DNA of 18,698 nt from CAYTSW01 sp964440605 (GTDB taxonomy: Bacteria; Planctomycetota; Phycisphaerae; Phycisphaerales; UBA1924), in contig CAYTSW010000048.1 of the NCBI GenBank assembly GCA_964440605.1, positions 1-18,698 on the forward strand. The letters are read 5' to 3'. The translations under genes were made by a program, and so were the position numbers. A model generated the notes under the pieces. That model made no database searches. It saw nothing but the letters and a program-made list of their open reading frames with translations, and was not told where the DNA came from. Shown in pieces: positions 15,594 through 18,698 of this stretch (the first letter of the stretch is position 1; each line of letters opens with the position of its first letter).

Positions 15594-16439
15594 ATGAACA
15601 CGAATCGCTGCCGTTGGTCCATCGCTGTCGGTCTGGGCATCGCTGCCGGTCTGCTCGTCGGGTGTGGCGAAGGCGCCGAGCCATCGGCCTCGGTCGAGCG
15701 CTCGGATGACCAGAGCGTCGAGTTTCATCGCTACACGGTGCGGGGTGAGGTGGTGGAGGTCGCGCCCAAGCTGCGCATCCGGCACGAGGCGATCCCGGAG
15801 TTTCGAGGGCCGTCGGGCAAGCTGGGCATGAACGTGATGGTGATGGATTTCTGGCCGCCCGTGCCTTCGCGGGACGGGCTGCCCGTTCCCGCCCGCGTCC
15901 CCGAATCGCCCGACGGGCTGGATGGGCTCGAGCCGGGGCAACGCGTGAGCGTCAGGTTCGAGGTGCAGTTCGATCTCGAGGCCGATATGCCTCGGGGCTA
16001 TTTCGCCGTTGACATCGAGGAGCTGCCGGGAGACGTGGAGCTCGACTTCACCCCCCTGCCGCGTGTGGATGTGTACGAGACGCGCGGGCAGATCACGGCG
16101 ACGCCGGGCGTGCGCGAGGACAAGCTCATCATCCGGCACGAGGCGGTGCCGGAGTTCCGGAACCCGGATGGTTCATCGGGGATGGACGTGATGAACATGC
16201 CCTTCTGGCCGCCGGTGCGAGCCGGCTCGCTCAACAGTTTCATTGTCCCGACCGAGCTCGACCTGGAGTCGTTCGAGGTGGGGGACAAGGTGCTCGTGCG
16301 CTGGGAGGTGCAGTCGGATCGCGCGAGCGGCGATCTGTTGGGGTACTACGCGACGAAGCTGACGCCGCTGCCCGACGACACCGAGCTGGACTTCCGGAGC
16401 CTCGCGGAGCTCGAGGCGGCGGGGGACGAGAACGAGTGA
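15594..16439 (+). CDS. Lipoprotein with two tandem CusF-like copper-binding repeats
   Basis: The 281-residue product has a lipoprotein signal peptide ending LLVGC (lipidated Cys24), so it should sit on the periplasmic face of a membrane. Two similar units follow (about 47-151 and 161-266). Each begins Y-x-x-RG-(E/Q)-(V/I), has an IRHEA-(I/V)-PEFR segment, then M-x-x-M-x-M-x-FWPPV, and closes with a V-x-V-RFEV or V-LVRWEV strand and ELDF. The His and Met pattern (H64, M82, M84; H182, M200, M202) parallels the Cu(I) ligands H36, M47 and M49 of E. coli CusF, although CusF's Trp44 has no obvious match. A role in copper binding or delivery is inferred. No copper ATPase, Sco or oxidase gene adjoins. 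ATG 15594 is chosen because it yields the signal peptide. Confidence 0.8.
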   Translation: MNTNRCRWSIAVGLGIAAGLLVGCGEGAEPSASVERSDDQSVEFHRYTVRGEVVEVAPKLRIRHEAIPEFRGPSGKLGMNVMVMDFWPPVPSRDGLPVPARVPESPDGLDGLEPGQRVSVRFEVQFDLEADMPRGYFAVDIEELPGDVELDFTPLPRVDVYETRGQITATPGVREDKLIIRHEAVPEFRNPDGSSGMDVMNMPFWPPVRAGSLNSFIVPTELDLESFEVGDKVLVRWEVQSDRASGDLLGYYATKLTPLPDDTELDFRSLAELEAAGDENE

Positions 16440-16469
16440 GCGCGGGTGGTCCCGGCGGCGCGTGGGCCG

Positions 16470-16727
16470 TCAGGTCAGGAAGTACGGGACCACGACCTCG
16501 GCGATGATGCCCAGCACGATGCCGATGGCGATCATGGCGAGCACGATCTGCACGGTCATGATCAGCACCTGCCGCACGTAGCCCGCGAGCGTGCGCATGC
16601 GAACCGCCTTGTAGGCCATCGACACCAGCAGCGCCATGAGGGGCAGCGTGAGCCACCACACGTCGACGACGCCCTGGGTGGCCTCGGTGATCGGGTCGAC
16701 GAAGGGGGTCCAGGCGAGCAGGAACAT
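16470..16727 (-). CDS. Small hypothetical membrane protein, two predicted TM segments
   Basis: An 85-residue protein I cannot name. Two hydrophobic stretches (about 23-42 and 54-82) flank a basic turn (YKAVRMRTLAGYVRQ). The ATG shares its A with the last base of the upstream stop (TGATG), so it is translated by coupling with the DUF6677-like gene. Together they look like a two-gene membrane unit. It ends 30 bases from the convergent CusF-like gene, a gap holding no clear terminator. Confidence 0.75.
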   Translation of the reverse strand: MFLLAWTPFVDPITEATQGVVDVWWLTLPLMALLVSMAYKAVRMRTLAGYVRQVLIMTVQIVLAMIAIGIVLGIIAEVVVPYFLT

Positions 16728-17170
16728 CAGGCGTCGCCCCCCGCGCGGCGGTCGGCCTCGGGCCGGGCGTCCTTGTTGGGCCAGAGGCAGTCGAAGACCG
16801 CGATGAGATTCATCATCCCCGCCATGACGACGAAGAGCGTGCCGATCTCGTTGATCTTGCCGATCGAGGGCGTCACCCCGCCGGGCTGCGCACCGAGGAT
16901 GTTGCGATGGAGGTGGTCGAGCCCGAAGGCGAGCGGGCCGAGTCCGGCCTGCGGGATGAACCACCACTTGTCCTCCACACGGTCGACGACGTCGACGCCG
17001 CCAAGGAGGATGCCCAGGACGACGAGCAGGTAGATCCCGGCGGCGAAGAGCAGCGCTCGGGTGTACTGCTTTCGGACGACATAGCCGAGGCCGGGGATGG
17101 CGAGCGCGAGCAGGCCGTTGACCGGATCGAAGCCCTCGGCGGTCGGGTTGGACGGGGTGGAGTGGGCCAT
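16727..17170 (-). CDS. DUF6677-like membrane protein
   Basis: The 147-residue protein has the pattern I associate with the DUF6677 family of planctomycetes: NGLLALAIPGLGYVVRKQYTRALLFAAGIY (18-47), a GG turn, WWFIPQAGLG (69-78), and EIGTLFVVMAGMMNLIAVFD (108-127). About four hydrophobic segments are visible (18-32, 39-57, 69-84, 108-128), so it is an inner-membrane protein. The C-terminus is charged and short. No enzymatic motif is present and the family has no known function that I can state. ATG 17170 has no Shine-Dalgarno; the nearest TANNNT (TACCCT, 17207-17202) is 31 bases upstream, so a short leader is possible. It is followed, with a one-base overlap, by the small 2-TM gene. Confidence 0.75.
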   Translation of the reverse strand: MAHSTPSNPTAEGFDPVNGLLALAIPGLGYVVRKQYTRALLFAAGIYLLVVLGILLGGVDVVDRVEDKWWFIPQAGLGPLAFGLDHLHRNILGAQPGGVTPSIGKINEIGTLFVVMAGMMNLIAVFDCLWPNKDARPEADRRAGGDA

Positions 17171-17263
17171 CGTGGGGAGACGGGAACGCGTCGCGGGACG
17201 CAGGGTAGTCGGGGACACGGGGTTGCTCGGAACAGGGGTGAGAAATTTTCGTGCGGCGGTGGT

Positions 17264-17291
17264 TTGACAGGGTGACCCGGGGATGTATGGT
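17264..17291 (+). promoter_or_regulatory. Sigma-70-type promoter upstream of the acidic-tail gene
   Basis: A perfect -35 TTGACA (17264-17269) is followed after 16 bases by TATGGT (17286-17291), four of six matches to the -10 consensus. Transcription would start near 17298, leaving a leader of roughly 95 bases before ATG 17394. This also argues against the in-frame ATG at 17283 as the start of the protein. It is the best two-box promoter in the window. Confidence 0.55.
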
Positions 17292-17393
17292 GCCCGCGCT
17301 TCGTCCCGGGCGTTGGCCGGGGGCTTCATCAGGCGCGGCGCCGGCCGCGACAGCGCCTTGTGCGTGAGGCCGTTGTACCGAGGTTTCGCCGTC

Positions 17394-17693
17394 ATGTTCG
17401 AGTTCGACGCAGTCGCCACCCCGCCGATGACCTTTCCCGACAACGACTTCTCGCTCACGCCGACGCCGGACACCGCGTGGCCCGACCGGGCCGACGCGCT
17501 CGTGCGCCCGCTGATGGCGCTCAAAGACGAAGACGAGGATGACGACGACGACGATCTCTTCTGGGACGATGACGAGGATGACGATCTCGACCTCGACGAC
17601 GAGGACGACGACGACTTCGACGACGATCTTGACGAGGACGACGACGACGAAGACTTCATCCTCGACGACGAGGATGAGGACGAAGACCCCTGA
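17394..17693 (+). CDS. Hypothetical protein with an extreme Asp/Glu-rich C-terminal tail
   Basis: The 99-residue product has an ordinary N-terminal part (1-44, with Pro and Thr) and a tail in which 44 of the last 55 residues are Asp or Glu, punctuated by single aromatic or aliphatic residues (LFW, LDL, F, FIL). Such tails are intrinsically disordered and can bind divalent metals, basic proteins or act as nucleic-acid mimics; none is shown here. There is no signal peptide. The DNA is a GAN-codon run (17527-17691) that could expand or contract. ATG 17394 is preferred over in-frame 17283 because a promoter overlaps the latter; GAGG lies ten bases upstream of 17394. Not a recognised family; real coding is supported by the promoter and by codons mixing GAC/GAT/GAG/GAA rather than a pure DNA repeat. 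Confidence 0.6.
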   Translation: MFEFDAVATPPMTFPDNDFSLTPTPDTAWPDRADALVRPLMALKDEDEDDDDDDLFWDDDEDDDLDLDDEDDDDFDDDLDEDDDDEDFILDDEDEDEDP

Positions 17694-17847
17694 TCGACCC
17701 GTCCAACGCGGTCGCCCCCTCGGCGCGGTCCGAGAATCGACGCGGCTGCATGGGCCGAGCCGCGCTTGCGCCGTCGGCTCATGCCGCGGGCCACGGCGAC
17801 CGATGGTCCCGACTGGCGCGCACGCGCGCGCAGCAGGGAGCGTCGCT

Positions 17848-18240
17848 ATGGACAACGAGCAGCATCAGAGCGTGGTGGATCGCCGAAGCGGGCTCGACCG
17901 GCGTCAGCATCCGGACCACGAGGCGTCGTCGGTCGACCTCGACCGTCGGCGCGGCCCCGGGCGTCGCCTGACGGACTTCACCAAGAACGCCGAAGAGGGC
18001 TCGCACTCGCGCGAGCAGTTCCTCTTCGTGCAGGCGATCGACGCGTTCAAGAAGGCCAACGGCAAGACCTTCCCGAACTGGACCGACGTGCTGGAGGTGG
18101 TGCGTCTGCTCGGGTATCGCAAGACGTGCCCGAGCGCGATCGAGCTTACCAACGCCGAGGACTGGACCGAGAAGCCCGACGCGCCGCACAACGCGCGCAC
18201 CTACGAGCACGACGCGACGGACGCACGCAAGGCGGCGTAG
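17848..18240 (+). CDS. Hypothetical protein with paired DRRSGLDRR / DRRRGPGRR motifs
   Basis: The 130-residue product has two arginine-rich motifs near the N-terminus, DRRSGLDRR (11-19) and DRRRGPGRRLTDF (32-44). It then has a helical region, EQFLFVQAIDAFKKANGKTFPNWTDVLEVVRLLGYRKT (56-93), that looks like a small conserved domain, followed by a charged tail. I have seen RR-S-G-x-DRR signatures in uncharacterised bacterial proteins, but know no function for them. The start is set by AGGGAG seven bases before ATG 17848. It lies 154 bases after the acidic-tail gene, which contain no obvious terminator, so both could share a transcript. A contact between the acidic tail and these basic motifs is conceivable but purely speculative. 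Confidence 0.75.
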   Translation: MDNEQHQSVVDRRSGLDRRQHPDHEASSVDLDRRRGPGRRLTDFTKNAEEGSHSREQFLFVQAIDAFKKANGKTFPNWTDVLEVVRLLGYRKTCPSAIELTNAEDWTEKPDAPHNARTYEHDATDARKAA

Positions 18241-18260
18241 GACGAAGGTGAATGGCCAAG

Positions 18261-18304
18261 GGGTGCCCGGCCCGTTCAGGGTGCTGAGCCTGTCCAGGGC
18301 ACCC
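18261..18304. repeat. REP-like element with 8-bp outer stem at a convergent junction
   Basis: GGGTGCCC (18261-18268) pairs perfectly with GGGCACCC (18297-18304). The enclosed reverse-strand sequence contains GACAGGCTCAG followed by TGAACGGGC. This closely resembles the GACAGGCTCAGGGTGAACGG type of dispersed intergenic repeat found in many bacterial genomes. It lies between convergent stops at 18240 and 18427, so it may also terminate transcription. Confidence 0.5.
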
Positions 18305-18331
18305 GGCTGCCGCGAAGCAGAAGCCGGCGCG

Positions 18332-18345
18332 GCGTTCATGAACGC
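18332..18345. repeat. Perfect 14-bp palindrome GCGTTCATGAACGC
   Basis: A gapless two-fold symmetric site in the convergent gap. It would suit a dimeric DNA-binding protein, but both neighbouring genes end here, so an operator role is not obvious. Confidence 0.45.
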
Positions 18346-18426
18346 ACCGATCCGCGTTCCGCTGCGCGGTACGCGGGCACCCGTGTGGAGCGCGTACACC
18401 CGGGGATCAGGGCGTGCGCGGTCGTC

Positions 18427-18696
18427 TCAGCCATTCTTATTCTCGAAGTAGTCGATGTTGAGCTGGACGAAGGTGTTCCACTCGTCGGGCAGGTCTTCCT
18501 CGGGGAAGATGGCCTGGACGGGGCACTCGTCGACGCACAGGCCGCAATCGATGCACACGTCGGGCTCGATGTAGAGCTGGTCGGTGTTCTCGAAGTCCGG
18601 GTCGTCCTTGGTGGGGTGGATGCAGTCGACGGGGCAAACCTCGACGCACGAGGTGTCCTTGGTTCCGATGCACGGCTCGGCGATGATGTGCGGCAT
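18427..18696 (-). CDS. 7Fe-type ferredoxin ([3Fe-4S][4Fe-4S])
   Basis: A small cytoplasmic electron carrier of 89 residues. The first cluster motif reads C9-x7-C17-x3-C21-P, with Thr12 where a classical 2[4Fe-4S] ferredoxin has its second Cys, and C25 follows. The second is C48-x2-C51-x2-C54-x3-C58-P. By comparison with Azotobacter ferredoxin I, C9, C17 and C58 would hold a [3Fe-4S] cluster and C48, C51, C54 and C21 a [4Fe-4S] cluster. A loop rich in Asp (30-39) and an acidic tail ending IDYFENKNG are as in the CIGTKDxSCVEVCPVDCIHP type of ferredoxin common in actinobacteria and related groups. The ATG is two bases from the window edge, so its promoter is not visible. Its redox partner cannot be told from context. 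Confidence 0.93.
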   Translation of the reverse strand: MPHIIAEPCIGTKDTSCVEVCPVDCIHPTKDDPDFENTDQLYIEPDVCIDCGLCVDECPVQAIFPEEDLPDEWNTFVQLNIDYFENKNG

Positions 18697-18698
18697 GG

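Noticed and set aside
17283..17393. In-frame ATG at 17283 as the start of the acidic-tail protein
   Set aside because: It falls on the spacer and -10 of a TTGACA-16-TATGGT promoter and lacks a Shine-Dalgarno; 17394 is preferred.
17527..17691. GAN run read as a microsatellite without coding function
   Set aside because: The codons mix GAC, GAT, GAG and GAA and are punctuated by hydrophobic residues; a promoter lies upstream. This looks like selected protein composition.

Overview
The window is GC-rich (roughly two thirds G+C by eye) and gene-dense. It most likely comes from a bacterium of the Planctomycetota, probably class Phycisphaerae. That placement is an inference. It rests on a DUF6677-like membrane protein, a large secreted TPR/peptidase-MA protein, a plant-like short tRNase Z, a Phycisphaerae-looking set of small hypothetical proteins, and many genes without Shine-Dalgarno sequences. 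No rRNA, tRNA, CRISPR array, insertion sequence, phage gene or plasmid gene was seen. This is ordinary chromosomal housekeeping content with several lineage-specific genes.

Layout from left to right. (1) 1-1765, minus: gatC-gatA, a 4-base-overlapping pair for transamidation of mischarged tRNA; gatA runs off the left edge. (2) 1904-2851, plus: a short tRNase Z-like metallo-beta-lactamase protein, diverging from gatC. (3) 4775-5824 then 2966-4759, minus: a 3'(2'),5'-bisphosphate nucleotidase (cysQ) followed 15 bases later by an SLC13-type permease with two RCK_C domains, a likely sulfate uptake/assimilation pair. (4) 6151-12991, plus: endonuclease IV (nfo), a TPR lipoprotein, queF, rdgB, and a 1208-residue secreted protein combining a LolA-like region, TPRs and a peptidase-MA zinc protease domain. 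(5) 13145-14909, minus: a MEMO-family protein (AmmeMemoRadiSam system protein B) with an extra N-terminal domain, then a small 3-TM protein one base downstream. (6) 15144-16439, plus: a small basic protein and a lipoprotein with two CusF-like copper-binding repeats. (7) 16470-17170, minus: a DUF6677-like membrane protein and a small 2-TM protein with a TGATG junction. (8) 17394-18240, plus: a protein with an extremely acidic tail and a protein with paired RR-x-GRR/RRSGLDRR motifs. (9) 18427-18696, minus: a 7Fe-type ferredoxin.

Two patterns cut across the genes. First, five genes that begin putative transcription units and lack a Shine-Dalgarno (gatC, cysQ, nfo, the TPR lipoprotein, the CusF-like lipoprotein) each have a TANNNT hexamer exactly 5-7 bases before the ATG. 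This is what a -10 element of a leaderless promoter would look like. Genes at other positions mostly have clear AGGAG-type sites. Second, three of the four convergent gene junctions (2852-2965, 12992-13144, 18241-18426) hold palindromic or dispersed-repeat-like elements, which may act as bidirectional terminators or REP-type repeats.

I do not see a clear new multi-gene system. The best candidates for novelty are the TANNNT leaderless signal, the LolA-like/TPR/peptidase-MA fusion, the tandem CusF lipoprotein, and the uncharacterised small-protein genes around 15144-18240.
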